From Phoenix dactylifera (Eukaryota > Streptophyta > Magnoliopsida > Arecales > Arecaceae): a stretch of DNA of 64,000 nt. The position numbers and the translations under genes were made by a program. Shown in pieces: positions 12,801 through 21,808 of the stretch; position 1 is the first letter of the stretch, and the number at the start of each line of letters is the position of its first letter. The notes below the pieces were generated by a model. It ran no database searches. It saw only the letters and a program-made list of their open reading frames with translations, and was not told the origin of the DNA. The stretch lies in assembly GCF_009389715.1 (NCBI RefSeq), contig NC_052409.1:5321775-5385774 (forward strand), written 5' to 3'.

Positions 12801-15800
12801 TTATCAAAAATGTGGATGAACCATGTGTGTACAAGAAGACTAGTGGGAGTGCCGTTGTCTTCTTAATATTGTATGTAGATGACATACTAATCATTGGAAA
12901 TGATATTCCAATGTTACAATCGGTCAAGACTTGGCTATCAAAAAGCTTTTCCATGAAAGACTTGGGAGAAGCATCCTATATACTTGGTATAAAGATCTAT
13001 AGGGATAGATCTAAAAGGATGCTAGGCTTGTCCCAGTCTAAGTACATAGATCGTGTGCTGAAAAGATTCAGCATGGAAGGAAGTAAAAGAGGTTACTTAC
13101 CTATGAGTCATGGTATACGTCTCTCTAAGAAGATGTCTCCTAAGACATCTGAAGAGAGGAATAGAATGAATTCTATTCCCTATGCTTCGGCAGTAGGATC
13201 AATTATGTATGCTATGCTATGTACTAGGCCTGATGTTGCTTATGCCTTAGGCATAACAAGCAGATTCCAGGCTGATCCAGGAGAAAATCATTGGATAGCT
13301 GTGAAAAATATTCTTAAGTACTTAAGAAGGACTAAAGATATTTTTCTAGTTTATGGAGGATCTGAGTTGAAACTAGAAGGATTTTCTGATTCTAGTTTTC
13401 AATCAGATCCAGATGATAGCAAGTCCACTTCAGGGTATGTCTTTACCCTAAATGGTGGTGCAGTGAGCTGGAAGAGTTCCAAGCAGCAAACTGTAGCTGA
13501 CTCAACTACTGAGGCAGAATACATCGCTGTAAGTGAAGCCGCTAAGGAAGCTGTCTGGATGAAGAAGTTCATCGCTGAGTTGGGAGTAGTTCCTGAGATT
13601 GCTGGACCAGTTTCAGTTTATTGTGACAACACTGGAGCTGTTCCTCAAGCAAAGGAACCAAGATCTCATCACAAATCCAAGCACATTCTAAGACGCTTCC
13701 ACCTCGTTCGAGAGATCGTCGAGAGACAAGATATAGTCATTGAACGAGTAAACACAAGAACAACTTAGCAGACCCGTTCACTAAAGCTCTACCACAACAG
13801 CAGTTCGATCGCCACCTCGATTGTATGGGGATAAATATAAGAGCGATTGGCTTTAGTGCAAGTGGGAGATTGAAAGAGTAGATGCCCTACAAGCCAATCG
13901 CAATATGTATTGCGAAAGGTTTTTCTTTTGATTTGTCCAAATCATGTACATGACATTTAAATATGAATAAAGGCGTTATGTTTTATCATATGCTGTTGAT
14001 TATATTTATGATAAACTCCTTAGATTAGGGCAATGGTTTTAAGACTATGATGAGATCATACTAGTGAGACTTAAAATCCTAAAATCCTAATCTTAAATAT
14101 TCTCAGTCATTGGTACATTGAGTCGGGGATCAATGATTACCGGAAAGACTGGCATGTCTTATGTATGCTCGATGCAGAGGATGATTGATCTCACAATCAT
14201 TTGTGTGGAGACACTAATACAAAGATGTGGGTGCTCATTAGAGGAATGAGTTCACTGAATTGACCTACAAAGAGAAATCTTATGAAGTCTTACTTACATG
14301 TCAAAAGATGATTCTCTTAGTGGGAGTTGTGCAACTGATCCTATGACCTGAGATCACCATGGTATCTTGTGCACATGAACCCATATTTTGGTTTACACTC
14401 ATTCATGACAATAAGTTATGTACGAGGTCTTCTGGATATGGTGAATTGTGTACGAAGATGAGTAGGTCAACAAGGAATTAATCACTTCTAGTAAGAGAAG
14501 ATAGCATCCTATTTATTCTAATCATATGATAATTCAGGAAGCCTTTGATCAAAGCAGAATGAAAATTAGAAAGAGTTTCTAATGTTTCATTATTTGAATT
14601 ATCATTAAAAGATTGAAAAAAATATGAATATGAAATTGAGTTTGACATATATTCATACTCATATACATATTTGGGATGCAGTTTGATTAAAAGATTGAAT
14701 TGCATGGTAACTTGCCACTGAAGGGTATTTTGGTATTTCCACCAAATTCCATATTTTCCGGGTAGACATGACACGTTGCTAGACGTCAATCTTGTTTTAT
14801 AGGTTTGATCAAATTAAAGAGTTTAATTCGATCACCAATTAGAAAGGATTCTAATTGTTAAATTCGGGTTCGCGCAGTTTGGACTTAAATCGATTAGAAG
14901 AGTTCTAATCAAGTTGGGTCAACTCGCACTCACACCTATTACTGGCTAAGTATGGAACCCAATGGGTCACACACAAGAAAACTTATCAAGAGTCTAATTG
15001 GATTAGATCATGTTTGCAAGATAAACATCCTAGCAGGTGTTGCAAACCTTAGCTCCTAATTCGAATTGGATTCGAATCTGATTCTTAATTGATCTAATTT
15101 GATTAGATCATATTCTAATATGGGTTAGCCAAGAGTTGGCACCTAATTGGCTTGGTTTGAGTCTAATTGGATTAGATTTAATAAATCATTCAATCTAAGA
15201 CCATTAGATCTTGATCTACCGTTGGATGAAGACATAATGGAGAGTTGGTTTAACCCAATTGGATTGGGTTAGAGGATGGCTATCATAATTGACCATTGGA
15301 TCTTAATCCCACCATTGGATGAAGACATAATGGGTCAAGTAAATGGCGCCTTGCATTGGAGCCCTTGGATCATCATCATGAAAGATCAAGAGGTGAGGCG
15401 TGATGGACATGTGATTAGCATGTGATGTTGACTTGGTCAAAATATGGCACCACATGAAAGGACATATCATTTGATATACCTCTTCACTTGATCTGCACCT
15501 CCTCTTATTTGATATGGCCCTTAGATGATGTCCTTTCATAAAAGGATGTGTGGATGGGATGCATCCCTTGGAGATGCATCCCTACACCTATTATAAATAG
15601 GCTAGCACTCCATGGATTTCATCATTCTAACTCCACCCCACTCCTCTCTTCTTTCTTTCTAGCATTGCTTCTAGTGTGTCCTAAGCCAAGACAAGGTGGT
15701 CTTCTTTAGGACAAAAGGATTAGAAGTAATTTTAGAAGGTTAAAGAAAAATAGAAAGGAAAGCAAGCCATTAGAGTTCTTTAAGAATTCTGCATTAAGGA

Positions 15801-18800
15801 TCAAAGTCTTTGGAGCTTAAGACTTAAATCAAGTTTTCGTGTGGATCAACGTTGGAGGGTGAACACTTGGGCACCTAGCGGAAATTCTGCATATTGGATT
15901 AGCGTTAGAGGTATTCTTCTATTTCTGCATTTATATTATATTATTTGATTGCTTCCATTAAGGTGATCTTGGCTTATAAGGGTTTTATGTTAAAAAACTT
16001 TATCAAGAAATTTTTAAAATTCCTAGCTTCCGCTGCGCATTATAACATGCTAAAACCCTTCACCTACTTCCTTTACTGCTGCCTTTGGCCTTGCTAAAAT
16101 TCAGGAGAAGCACAACAACAATTTGAGGAGAAACATTCGGGCTTTGCTGGCCCCGTCCAGCACTGCCATTGTGCCGACTTCATCTACAACTATTACCACG
16201 ACCCTTCCATGCCAACAGCCCATCCCAGTTCCGCGTCTCTCCCAAGCCCAGATGCGCGAACGAGGCAACCGAGGTCTTTGCTACAACTGCGATGAAAAAT
16301 GGTCACAGGGCCATCGATGCAAGGGCCCATGGGTTTTTCTTATGGAAGCCTCAGATTTGGATGAAGTTGATGACTCCAACACCGAATCTTCTGTTGCATC
16401 TTCTCACCAGCCAAACACAGAAGTGCGCATGGAAGAGTTTCAACCAGAACTGGAGGATGGCCCAGCTCCTTAGATATCTCTTAACACTCTCTTCGGTACG
16501 CCGATGCCAAAAATCATGAGGTTGTCAGGCACCATTTGCAGCCAGGCAGTGGTCATCTTACTGGACTCCGAGAGCACGTATAACTTCATTGATCCGGCAA
16601 TCGTTCGCCGTGCCCAGCTAAAAGTGCAACACAGTGAACCAGTTCAAGTAATGGTTGGAAACAAGGAAGAGCTCACCAGTTCGAGAAGGTGCGCGCAGAT
16701 TCGACTGGCAGTGCAAAGACACAAGATGTGATCTAGTCCTCGGAATCCAATGGTTGTGTACACTCGAACCTATTCTCTGGAAGTTCATGCATCTCACTAT
16801 AAAATTCCAGCTCCACAGGCAGACTATCCAATTGCAAGGCAAATCGTCCACTGATTTGGAGTTCATTCAAACGATGCATTGAAAAAAGTTATTAAAACTC
16901 CAGCGAAGGGCTTGTTCTTTCAATTACTCATGACTCCTACGAGTGATGAGACCCAACCTGAGACAACCATCAGCCCAAACAGTGATAAGGTAACCCTTGA
17001 GCCAGAATTTCAATTACTGTTTGATCAATTTCGAGATTTATTTGGTGAGCCCAAAGGCCTACCTCCCCCTAGAAGCCATGATCATCACATTCCCCTTCAA
17101 GAGGGAGCCAAACCAGTTTGTGTTAGACCTTACCGATACCCTTACTACCAAAAGGAGGAAATAGAATGAATTGTCTGGGAAATGCTTGATTCCAGCAACA
17201 TTCGCCCGAGCCAAAGCCCATATTCATATCCGGTGTTGCTTGTTCGCAAGGCGGACGGTAGTTGGAGGTTTTGTATTGATTATCGCGCACTCAACCGCAA
17301 GACGATTAAAGACAAATACCCAATCCTAGTTGTGGATGAGCTTCTAAACGAGCTCCAAGGCAGTGATATTTTCCAAATTGGATCTACGCTCAGGATACCA
17401 TCAAATCCGAGTGAAACCCGAAGACGTGCACAAAACTGCTTTTCGCACTACCAAGGACACTACGAATTTCTCGTAATGCCCTTTGGCTTAACTAATGCTC
17501 CTTCTACCTTTCAAGATTTAATGAATGACATTTTTCGTCCCTTTTTATGTCTTAGTATTTTTTGACGACATTTTGGTGTATAGCAAGACCCGAGAAGAGC
17601 ATCTCAATCGCTTGCATATTGTTCTTGGCCTACTGCAGAAGCACCACCTATTCGCCAAACTTTCCAAGTGCAAGTTCGGGTGTACCCTAAACGACTATCT
17701 TGGCCACCTCATTTCCAAAGGAGTTCAAGCCAATCCCGACAAGATTGATTCTATGCTCGCTTGGCCAATTCCTACTTCTTTGAAGTCTCTTAGAGGATTT
17801 TTGGGACTCACCGGTTATTACCGAAAATTTATTCGCGATTATGGTAAGATTGCAGCCCCTCTTACTTCCTTACTAAAGAAAAATACTTTTCATTGGACTC
17901 CCGAGGATTACCACCTTCAACCAACTTAAGAGGGCAATAACATCTCCACCGGTCTTAGCTCTTCCAGATTTCTCGAAGCCTTTCACCGTGGAGTGCGATG
18001 CATAGGGAGTTGGCATTGGGGCGGTCTTAATGCAAGCCAGACGGCCAATAGCCTTTCTTAGTCATGCTCTTAAAGGCAGAAATCAGCACCTCTCCACCTA
18101 CGAGAAGGAGTTACTTGCCTTAGTGGTGGCCGTTAAAAAGTGGCGACCTTACCTCCTTGGGAAGCCCTTTATCGTACGGACTGATCAACAATCTTTGAAG
18201 TATCTCTTGGAGCAGCAAATCGAAACGCCTATGCAGCAAAGGTGGGTAACTAAGTTAATTGGCTATGACTTATATGTGGAGTACAAAGCAGGGGAGGAGA
18301 ACTGTGTCGCAGATGCACTATCACGAAGGGAAGAACGACACTCTCTCTCAGCTATTACAGGTCCTATTGCAACTTGGTCTGACGACTTAAAGGTCGCCTA
18401 CCTCACAGATCCAGCATTAAGAGCTATCAAAGCTCATTTGGAGCAAGGTACAATGGATTCTCCTAAATATCAATTGCAGAATGGGCTCATATTTTATAAA
18501 AGACCAAGTTTTAATTGGTGACCAGCCCCACTTAAAGCAACAACTCCTCTGCCAAATGCATGATAGCCCGCAGGGAGGACAGTCTGGTTTTCACAAGACG
18601 CTTCAATGCTTGAAGAGAGAATTCTTTTTGGAAAGGCTTGTGACGGGATGTTAAGCAGCATGTACGCGAGTGTGATGTCTGCCAACGAAATAAAGTCGAG
18701 AACCTCAAACCAGCGAGCCTTCTTCAGCCACTCCCCATTCCACAATGTATATGGTCGGAGCTGTCCATGGATTTTATTGAAGGACTTTCGCCATCCAAAG

Positions 18801-21800
18801 GGTCCAGCGTAATCTTTGTGGTTGTCGAAAAAGACTCATAAGTAATCGAGACCCCTGTTTTTACCGGCCATTTTTGGCAAGAGTTGTTTCCGGCTCCAGG
18901 GCATTACGCTTGCTCATAGCTCCTCATATCACCCACAAACTGACGGCCAAACAGAAATTGTGAACAAGAGCGTGGAGCACTACCTTCGCACCTTTGCAGG
19001 CTCTCGGCCACAAGATTGGTCTTCCTGGTTATCCTTGGCAGAATTTTGGTATAATACCAACACCCATGAAGCAACGAAAGTCACTACTCATCAAGCGGTC
19101 TACGGTGTCCCTCCCCCGAAGCTTATTTCGTATGTCTCGGGCACTACTCGTGTGGCAGCAATGGAAGAGATCCTACGTACACGAGCCCAAATTTTATCTC
19201 TTCTGCAAAACAACCTCCAGGAAGCTCAAGCACGTATAAAGCGACAAGCCGATCATCTCCGCACCGAGCGAACCTTCTCTGTAGACAATTGGGTTTTCCT
19301 CCGCTTGCAGCCCTATCGCCAACATTCTTTGGCCCTCTGCCATAATTTCAAGCTCTCCCCTCGATTTTGCGAGCCTTTTCATGTGCTCCAACGTATCGGG
19401 CAGGTGGCCTATAAGCTGTCTCTTCCGAAGGACTGCAAAATCCACCCAGTGTTCCATATTTCCTGCCTCAAACGCAAACTCGGTACCAACATCCCAGTTC
19501 GGCCAACTCTACCCCCGATCACTCCTGAAGGAGCATTACACCCGGAGCCGAAGACAATTTTAGATCGCAGAATGGTCCGTAAGAGAAATCGGGCAGCCAC
19601 TGAGGTGCTGGTCAAATGGGTGGGAACCACGGTCGACGATGCCACGTGGGAAGATTATAAACAATTCCAGCGGAAGTTCCCAAACCATGAGGACATGGTT
19701 TTTTGGAGGGAAGGATAAATGTTACGTGCTACAAGGTGGTTACTGGGTGGATGCATGGGGTCTACATGTTCCTCACCAACGTTGCCAAAGAAGTGGTTGC
19801 ATGCCTCGGGTTACGTGCTCTGCTACATGGTTGCATGGTGGATGCATAAGGTGCTACATGTTCCTCCCCACTCACCAACATGCCAAAGAAGTGGTTGCAT
19901 GCCTTGTGTTACGTGCCACTGCTACGTGGTTGCATGGTGGATGCATGGGGTGCTACGTGTTCCTCCCCACTCACCAACGTGCCAAAAAAGTGGTTGCATG
20001 CCTCGTGTTACGTGCCCTTATTATTTGCTTTGCTGTTATTTTCTTGTTATTGTTATCGTTGACCAGGTCCCACAGAGAGATATTCTCCGTTAGCTAAGGT
20101 TAGTTTCCTATTGTAGTGCTAGGCCAGTAAGCTACATTTTAGCTAGTTAGTTTACTCCCATGTAATGTCGTCTATTTATTGATTCCCATGCAATGAGAAA
20201 GGCACGACTACTTTCATTCAAATATTGTGTTAACTTGTTTGGAGGATACAGGTCCCTCGAAGTACCTTGTTAGTTCACTACCATAACACAGCACTTTCTA
20301 CCTATACCGCACTCACTGGTATGATCCAAGACAACTCATCAGAACAGATATGGTCTAGATGCATGACAAAGAAACCTGGAAAGACACCTGATTACCAGAA
20401 ATTTAGTTTGTCGTATGCAACTTTCATATGATGGGACAAGAGAACCTGCATACCAATGATACAAAATTCATCGTCTCTTTCTGTGTAAAATCTTTCTTAT
20501 CTATGCCAACATATTTTTTCCAAATAAACAATAAATGATGCAAACTGAGCATGTTTACATCATTCCTGTAGCAGCTGTAGACACACATTTCCCTCAATAC
20601 AGATTGAATTTACCACATTTTTCAGAGCATGTCTACCTCATTTTCCCCTTCTGCTTTGCATCTTTCTTGTATACACAAAGATCTTTTCTTTTCAAAATAA
20701 ACACTTAAATGACATGAACAGAATATGGCCATCTCGTTTCAATAACTCCTCTGGTTTCACATTTCCTTCTCTTTTATCTCACTATAAAAGTTTGTAACTA
20801 TATGAATTGGAAAATTCATATATCAAAATTTTATCTTTCCTCACTGAAAATATTCCCACAGGTCAGATACCAAACTATAGGACGACAGTGCAAAATGTTT
20901 AATGAAGTTTAGCATTGTCATCCAAATGACAGTGCAAAAAATGCATCATCATACCAAAGAACAGCTGAATTTAGAGTTCTTGTATTCCTATACACTATTC
21001 TTATATCAGGTATCGCTTTTAGGAAAACAGACTTCCCGATGAATACCGAGACAACTCAGATGCACATGATGTCCATGTCCCCAATAACTTGCACTGTCTC
21101 CCTTCATAAGGAAAATGCCTTTTGCTTTGATTTTAATTTCTCGCAATTTAATATTTCAGTGGAGTTATTTAATAATTAATTGATTATAGCCTCACTGAGC
21201 TAACATATCATTATATAAAGTCTCATCTCACCATTATGAGAAACAGTGTCTTAGACAGCATCAGCAGCAGCAATAAATCAATACTCATATGTTTCTGTTC
21301 CTACAAGCATCTGTTTAAATAGGATGTTGCTAATATTTTAAATAAGAAGAGTATTCCACTTGAGGTTGAACAGGGTTGCGAAATAGCATATAAATCGATG
21401 GCTCCTAAAAATACGCTTAAATGGGCCAATGCATAATTAATGATCCTAGACATTCCCAAGATTTTTTTCTTCTGAAATAAAAAAAAACAAGTTTTAATTT
21501 TCTGGACTTGCCTTGCAAATCAAAACAACTTACCATGATCACATTTATCTGTCCCAAACAAATGCAAAATCCCTACCACTTCTTAAACTTCCGAAATTAC
21601 AACCATAAGCAATGAGACAAGAACGAAATAAAGGTGACTTTATAAAAGCCACAAGGAAAGATTTTGTTCTATAAATGGCGTTCACCTGAAGTAGGCTGGT
21701 GGCATATGTGATGTAGCTGCGCATTCTCCCTTGACTTGTAACACGGATCTCATTCTCCTTGGTCAGCGTCTCGTCCCGTGGCTTCTCCACCCTCTGGTAC

Positions 21801-21808
21801 CGATCCAT
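804..21808 (-). CDS. ALBA: Alba-domain RNA/DNA-binding protein with RG-rich tail, eight exons
   Basis: Coding exons, 5' to 3' on the minus strand: 21808-21686, 4845-4765, 4585-4497, 4347-4273, 1764-1703, 1627-1568, 1488-1294, 892-804. They total 774 nt (257 aa plus TAA). Every junction is GT-AG and all phases close with no frameshift. The protein starts [10 protein letters not shown]. The Alba fold spans about residues 15-122 ([18 protein letters not shown], then [11 protein letters not shown], then [10 protein letters not shown]). Residues about 144-243 are an RG/RGG tail typical of RNA-binding proteins. The length and the Alba-plus-RGG layout match the long plant Alba class (Arabidopsis At1g76010 and At1g20220 type), which acts in the nucleus and cytoplasm in RNA and R-loop binding. 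Intron 1 (16,840 bp) is swollen by nested retrotransposons; intron 4 is 2.5 kb. The start was chosen from the family N-terminus; an in-frame ATG five codons upstream looks like leader. The coding sequence appears intact. Confidence 0.93.
5414..5983 (+). repeat. 5' LTR of the gypsy element
   Basis: 570 bp, TG...CA. Positions 5440 to about 5712 contain three tandem copies of a unit of up to 99 bp, starting at 5440, 5532 and 5631. Each unit begins GGTGGATGCATGGG and holds the segment AAGTGGTTGCATGCCT. Confidence 0.92.
5986..6005 (+). promoter_or_regulatory. Primer binding site of the gypsy element, disrupted
   Basis: Two bases after the 5' LTR the sequence begins TGGTATCA and then repeats CTGTATCA before GAGC. 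The usual plant initiator-Met tRNA site is TGGTATCAGAGC, so this copy looks split by an 8-bp imperfect duplication. Confidence 0.7.
6016..6683 (+). pseudogene. Gypsy gag, N-terminal part, degenerate and cut by the copia insertion
   Basis: Starts [13 protein letters not shown] and then meets TAA (6055) and TGA (about 6171). From about 6280 the frame is open and shows a Retrotrans_gag-like region ([39 protein letters not shown]). It stops at 6683, where the copia target duplication CCTAC begins the inner element. The same frame resumes at 16068. The product would have been the capsid protein; it cannot be made as it stands. Confidence 0.85.
6684..8880 (+). repeat. 5' LTR of the nested copia element
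   Basis: 2,197 bp, TG...CA, ending just before the PBS. U3 is rich in short repeats built on TTGGATTAGAT and holds two near-copies of TTGGATGAAGACATAATGG (about 8039 and 8131). Upstream of its TATA box is the palindrome GGGATGCATCCC. Confidence 0.95.
8410..8417 (+). promoter_or_regulatory. TATA box in the copia 5' LTR
   Basis: TATAAATA, also present at 15592-15599 in the 3' LTR. The 12-bp palindrome at 8374-8385 and a half copy at 8391-8400 sit just upstream. RNA would start near 8440 and read rightwards, antisense to the Alba gene. Confidence 0.7.
8882..8894 (+). promoter_or_regulatory. Primer binding site of the nested copia element
   Basis: TGGTATCAGAGCC one base after the 5' LTR, the standard plant site for the initiator-Met tRNA primer. 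Confidence 0.9.
8895..9935 (+). other. Untranslated leader of the nested copia element
   Basis: About 1.04 kb between the PBS and the gag ATG, AT-rich, with no convincing coding frame on either strand. It carries the hairpin array at 9448-9740. Long leaders are known in Angela/BARE-like copia elements. Confidence 0.75.
9448..9740 (+). repeat. Four-copy stem-loop array in the copia leader
   Basis: Four hairpins of the form TTGTG-(4 nt)-CACAA occur at 9448-9461, 9538-9551, 9620-9633 and 9727-9740. Loops are CTAA, CAAC, CTAA and TAAA. All are preceded by a TTGT-type sequence and most are followed by GGC or GAC. They lie between the PBS and gag, where retroelements carry dimerisation and packaging signals. 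Confidence 0.7.
9936..10556 (+). CDS. Copia gag (capsid), frame broken at its 3' end
   Basis: Opens [18 protein letters not shown] and continues with the [14 protein letters not shown] block typical of copia gag, followed by a UBN2-type capsid region (residues about 60-195; [30 protein letters not shown]). The frame runs into a stop at 10554-10556 after a short A run near 10506. One fewer base in that run puts the rest, with zinc knuckle and pol, in another frame that opens at 10568. In the family gag and pol usually share one frame, so this is a single-base deletion or a sequence error. It follows the leader and lies directly upstream of pol. Confidence 0.85.
   Translation: MASSLSLRGILDANKLTGPNYVDWLRNLKIVLTQEKIFYILETPDLGDLGDDATEEEVATHKMWKNDSVTVKCIILASMNNELQRQHEGMDTQSILLNLKELYGEQSRTARYEISKQLFRARMNEGTLVQNHVLMVIDLITRLSQLGFAMDSELSQDLILQSLPDSFSQFEVNFHMNKLNTSLPELLNMLKQLKGILRRIKVHSFL
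10568..13768 (+). CDS. Copia pol polyprotein (nucleocapsid end, protease, integrase, RT, RNase H)
   Basis: 1,066 codons. A lysine-rich start leads to a zinc knuckle, [14 protein letters not shown] (33-46), in which Gln replaces the usual His. Protease: WVLDTG, Asp84. GAG-pre-integrase: about 218-265 (WHCRLGH). Integrase D281, D344, E380, with 35 residues between the last two. RT: about 585-830 with YVDD at 769-772 and [12 protein letters not shown]. RNase H: about 935-1060 (SDSSF, TEAEY, YCDNTGA). The frame is cut at 13766-13768, where another one-base loss in an A run near 13756 displaces the last, [12 protein letters not shown] segment (to about 13883) out of frame. The protein is otherwise complete. 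Domain order places it in Ty1/copia. Confidence 0.9.
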   Translation: MRKSGNKGSKKRLNPKSSIKKKKGKKNSESSTCFHCGKAGQWKRNCKSFLASMKTDARVASKGMFMLHANLSLSSSNSNSWVLDTGCGFHICKSLHGLQKIKILKKGDFELYGAGGESIQAEAVGTYNLELPSEKLLQLEDCYYMPKIIRNVISIPLLLKKGFEINGKGNGCSIYFSNKHLCNGIIENGLLVLLLNDNVFHINKSNKRKREEVNNILLWHCRLGHISESRINKLYKEEFFDPYDYESLGTCESCLMEKMTKSPFTGHGERASELLGLIQTDVCGPMTTPARGGYSYFITFTDDLSRFGFVYLMKHKYEAFDKFKEYQSMVEKQTGKCIKILRSDRGGEYLSSEFLNHLKEKGILSEWTPPYTPQLNGVAERRNRTLLDMVRSMMCFTDLPISFWGYALETATYVLNRIPSKSVSSTPYEIWRGRKPNLKYFKIWGCQAYVKRNFGHKLSARSDKCTFIGYSKESIGYLFYHPTEQKVLVSRHATFLEKEFILEKGSERRIELNEVQDLQIETQEILQPDVPIDEVQPQHTSPLQRSDRVRNAPKRYGFVIENDEAHIVENDDPLTYSEVIMSNDSNKWLEAMKSEIDSMYTNQVWTLVDAPEGVNPIGCKWVYKKKIGADGQVETYKARLVAKGFRQKQGIDYDETFSPVAMLKSIRILLAIAAYYDYEIWQMDVKTAFLNGYLEEEVYMTQPEGFVSSGRANQVCKLKRSIYGLKQASRSWNTRFDTTVKEFGFIKNVDEPCVYKKTSGSAVVFLILYVDDILIIGNDIPMLQSVKTWLSKSFSMKDLGEASYILGIKIYRDRSKRMLGLSQSKYIDRVLKRFSMEGSKRGYLPMSHGIRLSKKMSPKTSEERNRMNSIPYASAVGSIMYAMLCTRPDVAYALGITSRFQADPGENHWIAVKNILKYLRRTKDIFLVYGGSELKLEGFSDSSFQSDPDDSKSTSGYVFTLNGGAVSWKSSKQQTVADSTTEAEYIAVSEAAKEAVWMKKFIAELGVVPEIAGPVSVYCDNTGAVPQAKEPRSHHKSKHILRRFHLVREIVERQDIVIERVNTRTT
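13858..13870 (+). promoter_or_regulatory. Polypurine tract of the nested copia element
   Basis: GCAAGTGGGAGAT immediately before the 3' LTR, the common copia form of this plus-strand primer. Confidence 0.8.
13871..16062 (+). repeat. 3' LTR of the nested copia element
   Basis: 2,192 bp, aligned end to end with 6684-8880 at over 99 percent identity. Followed by target duplication CCTAC, after which gypsy gag resumes in frame. Confidence 0.95.
16068..16473 (+). pseudogene. Gypsy gag, C-terminal part with zinc knuckle
   Basis: Continues the reading frame broken at 6683. After a Ser/Thr/Pro-rich linker comes the nucleocapsid motif [14 protein letters not shown], in the form seen in many plant chromoviruses. 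An acidic stretch and a TAG at 16471-16473 follow, where a gag-pol polyprotein would normally continue. Confidence 0.8.
16504..16731 (+). pseudogene. Gypsy aspartic protease, active site altered
   Basis: Begins MPKIMRLSG and contains the retropepsin segment [12 protein letters not shown]. The family motif is D-S/T-G; here the glycine is Glu, so the protease would be inactive. The frame is lost after about 75 residues. The strand of pol resumes in another frame near 16879. Confidence 0.75.
16879..18521 (+). pseudogene. Gypsy reverse transcriptase and RNase H, frameshifted
   Basis: Pieces in several frames. 16879-17169 is the region before RT and ends at TGA. 17182-17565 holds [19 protein letters not shown] and [13 protein letters not shown], with two internal frame changes near 17380-17450. 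17525-17929 holds the catalytic [10 protein letters not shown] and the connection domain. RNase H follows (FTVECDA, a TAG near 18003, then [25 protein letters not shown] and [11 protein letters not shown]) up to 18521. All catalytic blocks are recognisable, but at least three frameshifts and two stops make this a dead polymerase. Confidence 0.85.
18522..19718 (+). pseudogene. Gypsy integrase with C-terminal chromodomain, N-terminal half decayed
   Basis: 18522-18950 is a degraded HHCC/core region with several stops and likely deletions. From 18942 the frame is open: [19 protein letters not shown], the catalytic-Glu end of the core, then the GPF-type region ([36 protein letters not shown]). Last comes a chromodomain, [17 protein letters not shown]. 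The stop TAA (19716-19718) overlaps the polypurine tract and ends one base before the LTR. Chromodomains of this class bind methylated H3K9 and steer insertion to heterochromatin. Confidence 0.85.
19705..19719 (+). promoter_or_regulatory. Polypurine tract of the gypsy element
   Basis: GGAGGGAAGGATAAA directly before the 3' LTR, overlapping the integrase stop codon. It primes plus-strand synthesis in LTR elements. Confidence 0.75.
19720..20288 (+). repeat. 3' LTR of the gypsy element
   Basis: 569 bp, TG...CA, aligned end to end with 5414-5983. It holds the same three tandem units (starts 19746, 19837, 19936). Followed directly by the target duplication CAGCA. Confidence 0.92.

Larger units (their letters stand above)
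6684..16062 (+). mobile_element. Ty1/copia element nested in gypsy gag (Angela/Tork-like)
   Basis: LTRs of 2,197 and 2,192 bp begin TGAAAGAG and end CCCTTCA. They are flanked by the target duplication CCTAC (6679-6683 and 16063-16067). Inside are an initiator-Met PBS, a leader of about 1.05 kb, gag, and pol in the copia order protease-integrase-RT-RNase H, then a polypurine tract. I count about 18 substitutions between the LTRs, all transitions, plus about three short indels; that is below 1 percent, so the insertion is young. Two single-base frame breaks are the only obvious coding defects. The clade is inferred from the long LTRs and RT wording. Confidence 0.95.
5414..20288 (+). mobile_element. 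Ty3/gypsy chromovirus, full length, interrupted by a copia element
   Basis: LTRs of 570 and 569 bp start TGTTACG and end ATAACA. They are flanked by the 5-bp target duplication CAGCA (5409-5413 and 20289-20293). The element has an initiator-Met-type PBS, gag, zinc knuckle, protease, reverse transcriptase, RNase H, integrase and a C-terminal chromodomain, then a polypurine tract. Without the nested copia (9,379 bp plus its 5-bp duplication) it is 5,491 bp, a size that suits the small Reina-like chromoviruses; the clade is inferred. Coding regions carry several stops and frameshifts, so it is not autonomous. The two LTRs differ visibly, by a few percent, more than those of the inner element, as expected for an older insertion. 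Confidence 0.93.
4846..21685 (-). other. Intron 1 of the Alba gene, expanded by nested retrotransposons
   Basis: Donor GTGAAC (21685 downwards) follows codon 41, and the acceptor ends in CAAG at 4846. Of 16,840 bp, 14,875 bp are the gypsy element and its nested copia. About 560 bp (4846-5408) and 1,390 bp (20294-21685) of original intron remain on the two sides, AT-rich and without other recognisable features. Both retroelements are transcribed in the opposite direction to the host gene. Confidence 0.9.
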
